Shown here: piece after piece, positions 1 through 8,613 of the stretch
How the letters are laid out: each line of letters opens with the position of its first letter
Numbering within the stretch: position 1 is the stretch's first letter
Source: Euglena gracilis
Taxonomy: Eukaryota; Euglenida; Euglenophyceae; Euglenales
Assembly: GCA_039621445.1 (NCBI GenBank)
Contig: CP154954.1
Coordinates: 24,998,954 to 25,062,953 of the forward strand
Direction: 5' to 3'
Length of the DNA: 64,000 bases
Program-made: the position numbers and the translations under genes
Notes under the pieces: model-generated
What the model saw: only the letters and a program-made list of their open reading frames with translations
What the model was told of the DNA's origin: nothing
Database searches by the model: none

Positions 1-1
1 T

Positions 2-366
2 TTGATGATGTCATACGATGCAGCAACAAGGTCATTCGTCAGACCCGGGGGACCCCTTCTGATTTCACTAAAACCCCCTTTTAAGCCCATTAGTGCAGAT
101 ACCATTGCTTCTATAACAAAAGAATTTTTGGCCAAGCATGGGGTGACCCCCCAGGTGTGGGGGGGGCACACTCCACCAGAGGGGCAGGAGTTGGTTTGCT
201 CAAAAAACTGGGCCTTTCTGCCCAAGAAGTGTGTGAGATTGGCCAGTGGAGGGGGGTGGAGGCTTTTACAGCCCACTATCAACAACTTGGTGCCCAAGGT
301 GCCCTAGAAAATGCCCTGGCCCCCCTAATTTCAGTGCACAATCTGGCCTCACAAGGGCAAAGTGGA
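2..366 (+). pseudogene. DIRS-type tyrosine recombinase, C-terminal part (element D0)
   Basis: This is the end of a tyrosine recombinase, the integrase of DIRS retroelements, which joins circular cDNA into the genome by strand exchange. Two overlapping frames carry it. The first (from base 2) holds the ADTIASITKEFL helix. The second (from about 157) holds the catalytic box HSTRGAG with HxxR, then EVCEIGQW and the region of the nucleophile, AFTAHYQQLGA. The switch of frame falls in a G run near base 160, so the gene is broken or the homopolymer is misread. It closely resembles the recombinase of D1 at 2.4 kb on the other strand. The rest of the element lies outside the window to the left. Confidence 0.8.
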
Positions 367-560
367 GCAGATGTGGGATGGAGCAGATGCGGGGATGCGG
401 TTATTGTAGGGATGTGGCCACATGCAAGTAGATGCGGGATGCGGGTGCTGGAGCAGATGCAGCGGATGCAGCTATGCGTGGATGCGGGAGTGGATGCGGG
501 GATGCGGCTATTGGAGAGTGGAGATGCAGGTACGAGAGCGGATGCAGGTCAAATCAGCCA
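360..560. repeat. GATGCGG-type minisatellite
   Basis: Short degenerate units of the type GATGCGG and GGAGCAGATGC follow one another for about 200 bases directly after the D0 recombinase. No reading frame in this block looks like a real protein. Confidence 0.65.
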
Positions 561-660
561 AAAGTGACCAAAGTGGCCAAAAGTAGCCAAAAGTAGTACA
601 AAAGCTCCTAAAGCGGCACAAAGCAACGCAAAATGGCCAAAAGTGACCACACGCAGTCGA
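553..660. repeat. CCAAAAGTGG-type degenerate tandem repeat
   Basis: Degenerate units such as CCAAAAGTGACCAAAGTGG and CCAAAAGTAG repeat for about 100 bases. The rest of the stretch to 840 is unremarkable and I see no gene in it. Confidence 0.55.
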
Positions 661-839
661 TAACAACCAAGGAGCAAAAAGGGCACCATCGAGAACCTCA
701 AAGACGATGCAGGGCCATACAGGGCGATGTGGGAACCAAAGGGGTGGGTGACCGAAGGCGCTCGGTTGTTGCGTCCCCCACTTCTGGATGACCCCGGCCA
801 AGTCTTGTTTGAAACCAACTTCTCTCCGGCAACCAGGCT

Positions 840-1100
840 TGTGCTTAGTCGGGTGCCTACCCCACGGGGGGGGGTGGGTGGTAGGGGCAGGCACCCCATA
901 GCCGATCCGACCCCCCCGGGGGGGGTAGGGTTTTGGGGGGTGCCTGCCCCTAGCAGGCACCTCCCTCCGACCCCGGCGCTGAAGGCGCCGGGGGCCCGGA
1001 AAAGGCCATTTTCAATGAAAATTTTCTGGGTCCGGCCCGGACCCCTATCCCCCCCGGGGGGGTGTGCCTGCTAGGGGCAGGCACCCTATAGCACCCACCC
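840..1100. repeat. G/C-rich foldback repeat
   Basis: The palindrome GTGCCTGCCCCTAGCAGGCAC occurs near 939, and its relative TGCCTGCTAGGGGCAGGCA near 1063 in the opposite order. The copies are joined by runs of C and G and by a core (960-1062) with GGCGCCGG and CCGGCCCGG. The whole can fold back on itself, as a small foldback or MITE-like element would. No coding capacity is seen. Confidence 0.5.
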
Positions 1101-1194
1101 CCCCTCCCCCCCCCCAGTTGGTAAGCACAAGCATGCCGGCAACCCTCCACCATCGTCAGCGTTGGTCACGGCCCCTCCCTCCCTCACCCCGGCG

Positions 1195-1440
1195 TTGGGC
1201 TGCCCCGGTGGGGGACGTCCACGTGCGTGGAGTGTGTGCGGGGCTACTTCGGAGAGCAGTGCCGCCAAGCCTGGCCAGCGCCTGACCTCACTGCCCTCGG
1301 GGGCTCGCTGGCCTGCGCTGCCCGCCCCACCATCGGGACAGTGTCACACCTGACAACCTGTTGCGGCCGCGCAGAAGACTGTCCTCGGTTCGGGCCAACC
1401 TGTCATCATGGGGAGTTGTCAGGGTCAAGCATCGATAGCT
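1195..1440 (+). other. Possible cysteine-rich, EGF-like exon
   Basis: An open frame reads TCVECVRGYFGEQC followed by more cysteines (ACAARP, TCCGRAEDCP, TCHH). The pattern C-x2-C-x8-C with GYFG is typical of EGF or laminin-type EGF modules of extracellular proteins. No convincing splice sites were located, and the block lies between a foldback repeat and DIRS terminal sequence. It may be an exon fragment of a host gene or a chance frame. Confidence 0.2.
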
Positions 1441-1464
1441 AAAATGGCCTAAAATGGCCCTCGA

Positions 1465-1757
1465 GGAAAACCGACCAGGGAGGAAGGGACACCGAGGGCG
1501 AAGCACAAAGACCTTGTGAGCCCGACCCCCCCACCCGTAAAAGAAAATTCATCTTCAAAAGCCCTCGGTCAGAGAGTGGGGGACAGGGGGGGCAGAGGGG
1601 GGGGACCCCCCCAAGGGGAAAGAGAAAACGCCACAGCCGTCACGTCGGAGCCACATCGTCAGCCAACTCCGGCGAGGCGGCACTAAGCAGGGAGTCCTAA
1701 CCCAACGCCAAACAACCACACAACACCGCCGGCGAACAAGGCATGGCCTCACAAGGT
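1465..1757 (+). repeat. DIRS terminal module and ITR (element D0)
   Basis: The module GGAGGAAGGGACACCGAGGGCG at 1480 is answered by its reverse complement at about 1758-1795, a fold-back arrangement. The piece at 1660-1755 (CAACTCCGGCGAGGCGGCAC through GCAAGGCATGGCCTCACAA) is the same terminal repeat found at both ends of D1. It is therefore the right-hand inverted terminal repeat of the D0 element whose recombinase opens the window. Confidence 0.6.
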
Positions 1758-1944
1758 CTTTGTGCTTCGCCCTCGGTGTCCCTTCCTCCCTGGTCGGTTT
1801 TCCCCGAGGGAGTACGAGCCTCCCTGGAGGCTGGTTACTTGAGGAGCCTCCCTGGAGCCTCCGGTAGGTAACCAATTTTGTGAACAGGCCATGTTCGACA
1901 CTCCACCACCACAGCACAGAATACTCGTACTCCGTCGAGGCAAG

Positions 1945-2290
1945 CCGAAAAGGGAGGAAGGGACACCGAGGGCGAAGCGCAAAGACATTGTGAGGCCATG
2001 CCTTGCTCGCCGGCGGTTTGTTGTGTGATTGTTCGCTGCGCTGGGTTAGGAGGTCCTGCTTAGTGCCGCCTCGCCGGAGTTGGCTGCTGTGTCTCCGACG
2101 TGGCGACCATGGCACTGTCTTTTTCCCTGGGGGGTCCCCCCCCCACCTCCCCCCTGGCCCCCATCTTCTGACCGAGGGCGTTTGAAGACAAATTTTCTTA
2201 AAGGGGTGGGGGGGTCGGGCTCACAATGTCTTTGTGCTTCGCCCTCGGTGTCCCTTCCTCCCTTTTCGGCTTTCCTCGTGGGAGTACGAG
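1945..2290. repeat. D1 3' terminal fold-back with ITR
   Basis: Bases 1945-1995 (AAAAGGGAGGAAGGGACACCG through AAAGACATTGTGAGGCC) are the reverse complement of about 2222-2280. Between them lies the inverted terminal repeat (1990-2090). DIRS elements are known to carry an internal complementary region that lets the two ends be joined during replication. This module is a candidate for that role. Confidence 0.6.
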
Positions 2291-2369
2291 ACACCTCGGG
2301 CTCCGCACTTTGCCATTGTGAGGCCAGATTGTGCACTGAAAAAGGGGGGGCCAGGGCATTCTCCAAAGA

Positions 2370-3645
2370 ACCTTGGGCACCAAGTCTTTGATAATGGGCT
2401 GTGAAAGCCTCCACCCCCTTCCATTGGCCAATTTCACAAACTTCTTGGGCACAAAAGCCCAATTTTTTTAGCAAACCAACCCCTGCCCCTCTGGTGGAGT
2501 GGGGTCCCCAAACCTGGGGGGGGGTACCCCCTGTTTGGTCAAAAAGTCTTTGGTGATAGAAGCAATGGTATCTGCCTTAATGGCTTTGTAGGGGGGTTTT
2601 AACGTAATTAAAAGGGGGCCCCCAGGTTTCATAAAGAAACGTGTTGCTGCCACATAAGACAACATTAAATGAAAGGGCCTGATTTGGGGGCACTGGGGAA
2701 TGGATACAACTCGCTCCCACTTGTGGAGTTTTTGACCTTTGCGTTTAATTTTGATGTAGGGTGCCCCCCCAACACCCTGGTGGTTCTTTGGACCTGTGCC
2801 AAATCAGAACTTCTGTATAAACAGAGGATTCGTGAACAGAAAATGAGTTGTGTACGCAATGTACATATATCAGAGGGCAGGGGGGACTGTGCCAGCCCCA
2901 GGAGGATTGGGAGGGGATCCCAGAATGCACCATATTTCTCCAGGTTCTGGTTCCAAAGCCTTTTGTAAGGTGCCAACATGGCATGGAACCTCAGGCCCCC
3001 AAAGCCAGGGATCAATAGCATAGCACTGTATGCATTGCGTGCTTGGGCTTTTGAAAATTGGAACAGTTGAATTAAAGCGTCAACCACTTGGTCAGTGGTG
3101 GTTTCAGGGGGGGGTACCCCCATTTTTTCCAGAATAACCCATAAAAGCGTAAAGGCACTTTGGTACCTTTTCAAACTGGGGTTTCTTCCCAGGAAATCTG
3201 TAATGATTGAATTTTGTATTTGTTTCCCCTCCAAAATTTGCCTCAGCAAATCATGCAAAGGAGGGGTCACCTGGGTGGTGGCATTTTTTCCCCCCTGCAA
3301 TTGGTGAACATACCCTTGTAAGGGGTGATTTTCAGGCAGCGGGTCCCTGGTACTTTCATTTTTATTAACTGGGGCCACCATGTGGCTGAATCCCAGTAGG
3401 GGGTGACCATCAAAACTTTGGTTTGTGGAAACATTTTTAACCTGGGGAGAAATTTTTGGATTACAGACCAGGGGGGGTTTGCATAAAGTCCTCCCATGTT
3501 GTCTAGTGGGCATTGCAATGCATCCACTGCTGTGGCTTCCCAGTGGGGCCACCTGGCCACAAATTGTGGCAGTTTTTTGTTGCCTGGTGAGGCAAAAAGG
3601 TCTGTTTTCAGGTTTATGTAATTTTTGAACTGCTGCCTCAGCCAT
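2370..3645 (-). pseudogene. Tyrosine recombinase of D1
   Basis: This is the DIRS integrase, a site-specific tyrosine recombinase. The main frame (3645 to 2665) contains the core-binding region and the first catalytic box around LRTQLIFCSRILCLYRSSDLA. A second frame (2665-2468) carries the ADTIASITKDFL helix. A third (from about 2520 down) has HSTRGAG with HxxR, EVCEIGQW and AFTAHYQRLGA with the tyrosine. The breaks lie at or near G runs, notably at about 2519-2531. The protein would follow the methyltransferase-like domain directly. It is nearly identical in its C-terminus to the D0 fragment. Confidence 0.8.
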
Positions 3646-3818
3646 TGAAAAAGTTGGGGGTCCAGGGAATAATCCCCCTGTCCATTTCCCACATGCTTAT
3701 GGGGTCTGCCAGGCATTCCTGTGAAGGAACCCACTTTACTTGTAGGTTTATGTTGTGTTCCATGCACCATTTGAAAAAGGGTCTTTGCATGGAATTGAAG
3801 GGGTCTTTTCTGCCCCAC
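3267..3818 (-). pseudogene. NPPW methyltransferase-like domain of D1 pol
   Basis: The frame contains LFASPGNKKLPQFVARWP, then GLYANPPWSVIQKFLPRL and VLMVTPYWDSATWWPQL. The NPPW signature with the following helix and the WW motif matches the adenine-methyltransferase-like domain found between RNase H and recombinase in many DIRS elements. NPPW is the equivalent of the catalytic DPPY motif. It overlaps the end of the polymerase frame and the start of the recombinase frame, so expression would need frameshifting or the sequence is broken. Confidence 0.65.
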
Positions 3819-5056
3819 CCTTTTGTTAAGTAATAGTAAATTACTTGATTGTCACTGACAGGGACACAGTTTCTCCTGGCTGGCTGAGGCTTTGAACTGT
3901 GCTTATTGGTGCACTTAATTCCTTGACATTTATGTGCAAAATGGATTTTTTCCTCAAAAATTCTTGCACAATTTTTCCTGTTCGAATGTCCAGCCCCCCC
4001 CAGGCATGGGTGCTGCTGTCTGAGTGCAACTCTCTGGTTGCACTTTGGGGGAAGGGTCTGCCACCCCATGTGTCCAGCAGAAGTTTTATTTCTCTTAATT
4101 GGTCCTTTATTCTTTGAGAAATGGGGTGTTTTGAGTCCCAGGGGGCTGCGGAATTTTCCACCAAAAAATTTGCCAGGGCATCCGTAAAGGCCCTTAGAAA
4201 GGGCAAGGCCATTATATTGCATCTGATTTGGCCAAAAATGGCAGCCAGTTGCCTTTTTGACATGTAATCTTTTTTTCACTATTTTTCCCAGCTCCTTTTT
4301 TACTGTTTTTATTTTCTGGGGGGGCACCTGTAATTTTCCCTCTTGGAAGTTTAGCTGAAATCCAAGATGATTTACGATTTGGGTGGGCTGCAGGGTGGAC
4401 TTTTTTACATTGATTTTGAATCCTGATTTGATTAAATCCTTGACCACTGTGTTCAGGTGATTTTGTAAGATGTTTTGCGTTGGGGCCACCAGTAAAATGT
4501 CGTCCAGGTAAATAAATACCTGGATGCACTTTTTCCTCCACAGCTTTTCGAATGTCTTCACTACAGACATAAAAATTTGGGGCATTACATTTAGGCCAAA
4601 ACAGCCTGCCTGGAATTCCCAGGTCTGCCCCCCCACCTGATGTCTTAGAAAGGGCCTTAGGGCCTGGCTCACTGGGATGTGGAAGTAAGCATCCTTCAGG
4701 TCTATTTTTGCTGCCCAGTGGCCTTTTTCTAACACTGGAAAAATGTGCTGGATGTGATCCAGCTTGAAAGGTTTCACTCGGAATCGTTGATTCATTTCCC
4801 TGCAATCGCTTATTAATCTCCATTCTGTCTGCTCCCCTTCTGGTTTCGAAAGCAGAAACCAGGGGATTAGGTGCTGGGTGGTTGAATCACTCACCCTCTT
4901 TACGGATCCAGATTTTTCGTAATCCAGCAGTATTTTTTCTGCTTGGTGCACGTTCAAATTTGCCCTGGGTTTTGGGTGGGTGGACAATTTTGGTGGTTTT
5001 ACCCAGGGGGGTTGAATGCCATCCCTGATTAGTTGACATGTTGTTGGGGGGGGCAT
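3638..5056 (-). CDS. Reverse transcriptase and RNase H of D1
   Basis: The 472-codon frame begins with a linker and then shows reverse-transcriptase motifs: WRLISDCREMNQ (about residues 79-90), KIDLKDAYFHIPV with the first catalytic aspartate near 119, GLNVMPQIF, and the YLDD active site at about 183-186, then LGFQLNF. After about residue 275 the reading changes. The RNase H part is better in the overlapping frame 4263-3841, with LHSDSSTHAWGGLD and ILHINVKEL. A frameshift in the A/T-rich stretch near 4260-4300 separates the two. The enzyme would copy element RNA into cDNA. The YLDD version and the short spacing are typical of DIRS elements. Confidence 0.85.
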   Translation of the reverse strand: MPPPTTCQLIRDGIQPPWVKPPKLSTHPKPRANLNVHQAEKILLDYEKSGSVKRVSDSTTQHLIPWFLLSKPEGEQTEWRLISDCREMNQRFRVKPFKLDHIQHIFPVLEKGHWAAKIDLKDAYFHIPVSQALRPFLRHQVGGQTWEFQAGCFGLNVMPQIFMSVVKTFEKLWRKKCIQVFIYLDDILLVAPTQNILQNHLNTVVKDLIKSGFKINVKKSTLQPTQIVNHLGFQLNFQEGKLQVPPQKIKTVKKELGKIVKKRLHVKKATGCHFWPNQMQYNGLALSKGLYGCPGKFFGGKFRSPLGLKTPHFSKNKGPIKRNKTSAGHMGWQTLPPKCNQRVALRQQHPCLGGAGHSNRKNCARIFEEKIHFAHKCQGIKCTNKHSSKPQPARRNCVPVSDNQVIYYYLTKGWGRKDPFNSMQRPFFKWCMEHNINLQVKWVPSQECLADPISMWEMDRGIIPWTPNFFNG

Positions 5057-6453
5057 TTTTTGTCAACCATTTCAGGCTTTTTTGCAGCCTTTGATGGAGG
5101 GGGGTGTCTTCCCACTTTTCCTCCATGCAATTGATTTCTTGAATCAGATGATTGTGGGGGGGGGGCTGGGCTGGAGATGTTGGACCTTTTAGGCTTTTTT
5201 GCAGCCTTTGATGGAGGGGGGTGTCTCCCTCTGTTTCCTCCACTGAATTTATTTTCTGGACAAGATGATTCTGGGGGGGCTGGGTTGGGGGTGTTGGACA
5301 TTGCACCCCTAGGTCCCCTAGGGCTTGGGCCCTTGGAAAAAGAATTTTTTTCTGGGGGGATGTGCATGCACTCTCTCCTCTCTGCTCATCTCTCTGGATG
5401 ATCTTGTTGTTGGGAGACATACCATAGGTCTTAAGGCCCCTGTTTGGCCTATCTGGGCTTCTCCATGTTGATGTGGTTGGTTGACATACCATAGGGGGGT
5501 CTCTGTGGGTCCCCCCCTTGATTGATTGATCGGGAATTGAGAAATAAATGTAGGAGGGGTTCCTGCCCCTCCCACAAAAAGGGCCACTGTGGGTCCCTTT
5601 TCCTCCTGAGGCTGGGGCATTAAAGGGGCCACTGTGGGTCAACCTTTCCCCCTTTTTGGCAGAGGGCCTCTGTGGGTCCCTCGGGGGATTTCTACAGCAG
5701 CTGTCTTAGCTTCTTGGTGGCCACTGTGGGTCCACCCTGCTGGTTGGGCATGATGCCCCTTAGCTTCTTGGTGGCCACTGTGGGTCCACCCTGCTGGTCT
5801 CCAAGGTCTCCATGTGTAAATTTATTTCCATAATCCTTCTGTAGGTCTTCCAGGCCTTGATTTGGCCTCCAATCCCACTTGAAATCTGGGGGGGCTGCTG
5901 TGGCCCCCCTTTTCCCCTTGAGAGGGGCTGTTGTGATGGATGATGAATTGGGGGGGTTGGACAGACCTTTTCTGCCCCTTCCTGAGGGGATTTGCTTGTA
6001 AAACTGGCCCCTGTGGCCCCTGTAGTGTTGTCCTCCTTGGCCTTGATTCCATCTCCCCATCGTTTGGCCAATTGTTGTATAGGCGACTGGGCGCCTTTGG
6101 GGGAGATTGCCCACATGTGTGTGCTGTGGTTGTTCAATTGTGGAGCATTTTGGGCCCCCCTGGCCCATCCTTTGCCCATCAAGGGCTGGGGCAGACTTTT
6201 GTCTTCTGGGCCTTCTGGCCACAGTGGTCCAAGGACCGTGGCCGTCACTGGGGGGGAGGTTTGGGCTGGGAAATTTCTGGAGTGGGGGTCTGGGGGGGAA
6301 ACGGCCACGGTTCGCCGCGTGTCGACCGCATCTCCAAGTTCTCCTGCTTCTGCGGCAACTGCTCCAGGACGTCCGTGGCCATGTAATCCCAATTTCTTCT
6401 CCACTGCATTGCTCATTGAAGTCAAAATTGAAAATTGATAATTGAATTCTCAA
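4887..6453 (-). pseudogene. Gag-like ORF of D1
   Basis: Overlapping frames (6453-5692, 6425-5760, 5642-4887) encode a Pro, Gly and Gln-rich protein with the conserved piece DGHGPWTTV, which D2 shares. No zinc knuckle is visible. The C-terminal part contains internal duplications such as GGPTVATKKLR twice, THSGPF twice and HPPPSKAAKKP twice. The start at 6453 lies just inside the left terminal repeat. Position and composition support a structural (gag) role, and sequence alone does not prove it. Confidence 0.6.
5065..5235. repeat. Tandem duplication in the D1 gag
   Basis: The stretch GCAGCCTTTGATGGAGGGGG followed by TGTCTTCCC or TGTCTCCCTC occurs at about 5082 and again at about 5198. It duplicates a peptide unit (HPPPSKAAKKP) about 116 bases apart. 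A second pair, GGTGGCCACTGTGGGTCC, occurs near 5716 and 5770. Confidence 0.6.
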
Positions 6454-6574
6454 TTGCTATTCGTCTGAATCGTGTCCCTCTGGATATTGAATTGATATTG
6501 ACTTCTTTTCCCGGTTCTTCTTCGTTCGTGAACTCTTTTCCTTTCTTCTGGGTGTCGAAGTGCAAGTTAGGAAT

Positions 6575-6695
6575 CAGCCAACTCCGGCGAAAAAAGGCAC
6601 TAAGCGGGACCTCCTAACCCAGCGCAGCGAACAATCACACAACAAACCGCCGGCGAGCAAGGCATGGCCTCACAATGGCAAAGTGCGGAGCCCGA
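6575..6695. repeat. Left inverted terminal repeat of D1
   Basis: The block CCAACTCCGGCGAAAAAAGG through CAAGGCATGGCCTCACAA is the reverse complement of the sequence at about 1990-2090. It also resembles the D0 repeat at 1660-1755. Together these define the outer ends of D1. Confidence 0.75.
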
Positions 6696-6842
6696 GGTGT
6701 CGTACACCTGTCTCTGGTCACCTCAGAGGCACCTGCACGGCAGTTGCACCTGCACAGTTTTGCGCATTTCTGAAGAGGTTTGTGCTTGTGGCAGTTCTCT
6801 GCGTTTGAAAATATCTCATTCACCACGTTATTCATTTATTTA

Positions 6843-6885
6843 TATGCTTGCACCCACACCCACACACACACACACAAACCACGCG
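6843..6885. repeat. CA-rich microsatellite
   Basis: The run CACCCACACCCACACACACACACACA lies between D1 and D2. The surrounding 6700-6950 holds no recognisable gene. Confidence 0.6.
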
Positions 6886-6989
6886 TCGGCTGCATTGTGC
6901 GGTTCCCCTCTCTCGCAGATTTTTTGTCTTGCTACGGCGCCTGCTGCCAAGCGGGTTCGGATGGCCGACGGCCAGGTGGACGTTGCCTT

Positions 6990-7400
6990 GCCTCAAGACT
7001 CGGACTCCCACGACAGAGGAAGGGGGAGGAAGGGACCAAGAGGGCGAAGCACAAGAAGATGGTGAGGTCCTGCTTTCCTTGCCGACTGTTCTGTTCTGGT
7101 GTGTTTGTGCGTGCGCGGGGGGGCTTCTTACTGCGCCTTTGTTGCCGGAGTTGGCGATGATGAGGCCTCCTCCGACACCTTGGCGAAGCTGAACCGTCGT
7201 GGCCCCGCCCCCCCCCCCCCTCTCTCAAAGCTGCTTGGTTGGGGGTCCCCTTTCTGGTTGGGATGTCTTTCTTTTTCTGCCGATTTTTTGGGTGGGAGGG
7301 TTGGGCTCACCATCTTCTTGTGCTTCGCCCTCTTGGTCCCTTCCTCCCACTTCCTCTGTCGTGGGAGTCCGAGACCATTCGGGCTCCGCACTGCAAGATG
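6990..7400. repeat. D2 3' terminal fold-back with ITR
   Basis: Bases 7000-7062 (CTCCCACGACAGAGGAAGGGG through AAGAAGATGGTGAGG) are answered by the reverse complement at about 7310-7372. The terminal repeat (about 7058-7160) lies between. This is the same plan as at the 3' end of D1, in a sequence-diverged version. Confidence 0.6.
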
Positions 7401-7439
7401 GTGAGGTACTGTGCACCCCCCTTTGGGCCATAATTGTGT

Positions 7440-7525
7440 GAATTTTTGATACGACTCCAAGTCGCAAATAATGAGCTTGGAAGGCCCCAAAACTTTTCCA
7501 CTGCCCCAACTGCTGGAACCAGTAC
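7440..7525 (-). pseudogene. D2 recombinase, C-terminal piece cut off by G1
   Basis: The minus strand reads YWFQQLGQWKSFGAFQAHY then LRLG. This is the last catalytic part of a DIRS tyrosine recombinase, with the QW turn and the nucleophilic tyrosine in AHY. It stops exactly where the left LTR of G1 begins (7526). Its missing N-terminal part lies 24 kb away at 31687-32941. Confidence 0.8.
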
Positions 7526-7951
7526 TGTGTACCAGGCACGTCCCAGCTCTGTAGGATGTCTGCAGAGTGGGTTCTGTAACGGTCGCACTACTGTGGAAAT
7601 CCACAGCTGGTAAGATCGTGGCAGACCCTTCTGGGATCTGCCCCTGGACACGTCAGCACTTTTCTCTCCTTCCCCCACAGGTGGTATTCTTCACTGTCAT
7701 CACTTCCAAGTTTGACCATTGGTTTTGTCAGAGGAAAAAACCCTCGGAACAGTCGGAGTTGACCTCGTAAGAAACTTCTGAGTCTTTGCTTTGTGCTTTG
7801 CTTCTTGGGGAATTGGGCAGAAAAGGGGAAAACCACCTTTCGTTACTCCAAAGACTTTTCCCTATCATAAGTAGGCTGCGCACCAAGGCGAAAGCGAAAG
7901 GCTTTTACAGAAAGTCCCAAAAAGGGGAAAAGGGAAAGCTTTGGACGTACA
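7526..7951 (+). repeat. Left LTR of G1
   Basis: The sequence matches 31261-31686 with scattered differences. It begins TGTGTACCAGGCACG and ends TTTGGACGTACA, giving short terminal inverted repeats GTAC/GTAC. The following bases, TTGGCAGCAGATTT, may be the primer binding site, because TGGCAGCAGA differs by one base from the complement of an initiator-tRNA-Met 3' end. It interrupts the D2 recombinase. Confidence 0.8.
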
Positions 7952-8613
7952 GTTGGCAGCAGATTTAGGCAACGATCGTACACAGACGTTCCACACAGAG
8001 AAACTCTGTGGTTGACTGGTGGTGAGGATCGTACTGAGCCGTGAAACACGGTGAAAGTACTGTTCCTGGCCCCTAGCCAACCTTTAAGCAAGGATACAGG
8101 TCTCAGAAGGCACTGTTTGGTATTCGCCGATACAACCTTTCTGGCCCCTGTTTCACTGCTTATTTGTGTGAATTTTTGGGTTTTTGCCTTTCTACCCGTC
8201 TCAAAAGATGCAGAGCACAACCCCCAACAGCAAATTTGATTATGACTTGTTGATGAGTTCATTGACCAATCTTGATGAAGATTGCGGGGATTGGAACGGT
8301 TCGAATGAAACAAGTTCCAATTCCCGACTCCCCAAGCAACAAGAAGACACATTGCATCAATTGTCATTGTCACAAGGCGAAATGCCTTCATTGTTGCAAG
8401 GGGGTAATGAACCCTCTTCTCATCATTGTCATTGATTGTGCGGGATGTAGGTGGCAAAATGGCTACCTCATCCCGGTTCACCCATCATTGATGCGGCGAG
8501 GGGATGAACCCCTTGCACCTTTATACTTGGTTGCTCATGTTACCCATGAACAGAGTGAGGGGTATTTTCCCTTTACTCTGTTCACACCCAAAAGATCCCC
8601 GGTTTAAGCACCG
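7952..8613 (+). other. G1 leader without recognised gene
   Basis: Between the LTR and gag lie about 660 bases with only short frames. Some AAA-loop palindromes and their relatives begin here. I see no conserved protein. The region corresponds to the 5' untranslated leader of the element. Confidence 0.5.

Larger units (their letters stand above)
1945..6695 (-). mobile_element. DIRS-type retroelement D1, near complete
   Basis: On the minus strand the order is gag, reverse transcriptase, RNase H, NPPW methyltransferase-like domain and tyrosine recombinase, the order known for DIRS elements. The ends are inverted: bases 6575-6695 (CCAACTCCGGCG through GGCATGGCCTCACAATGGC) match the reverse complement of about 1990-2090. 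No LTR and no clear target duplication are seen, as expected for recombinase-mediated insertion. The length of about 4.75 kb fits the family. Several genes are interrupted by frameshifts, mostly in G/C runs, so this copy is probably dead or carries homopolymer errors. Confidence 0.85.

Noticed and set aside
508-960. Minus-strand frames of 116-150 codons near the window start
   Set aside because: They cover minisatellite and foldback repeat and have Pro/Gly-rich low-complexity translations.
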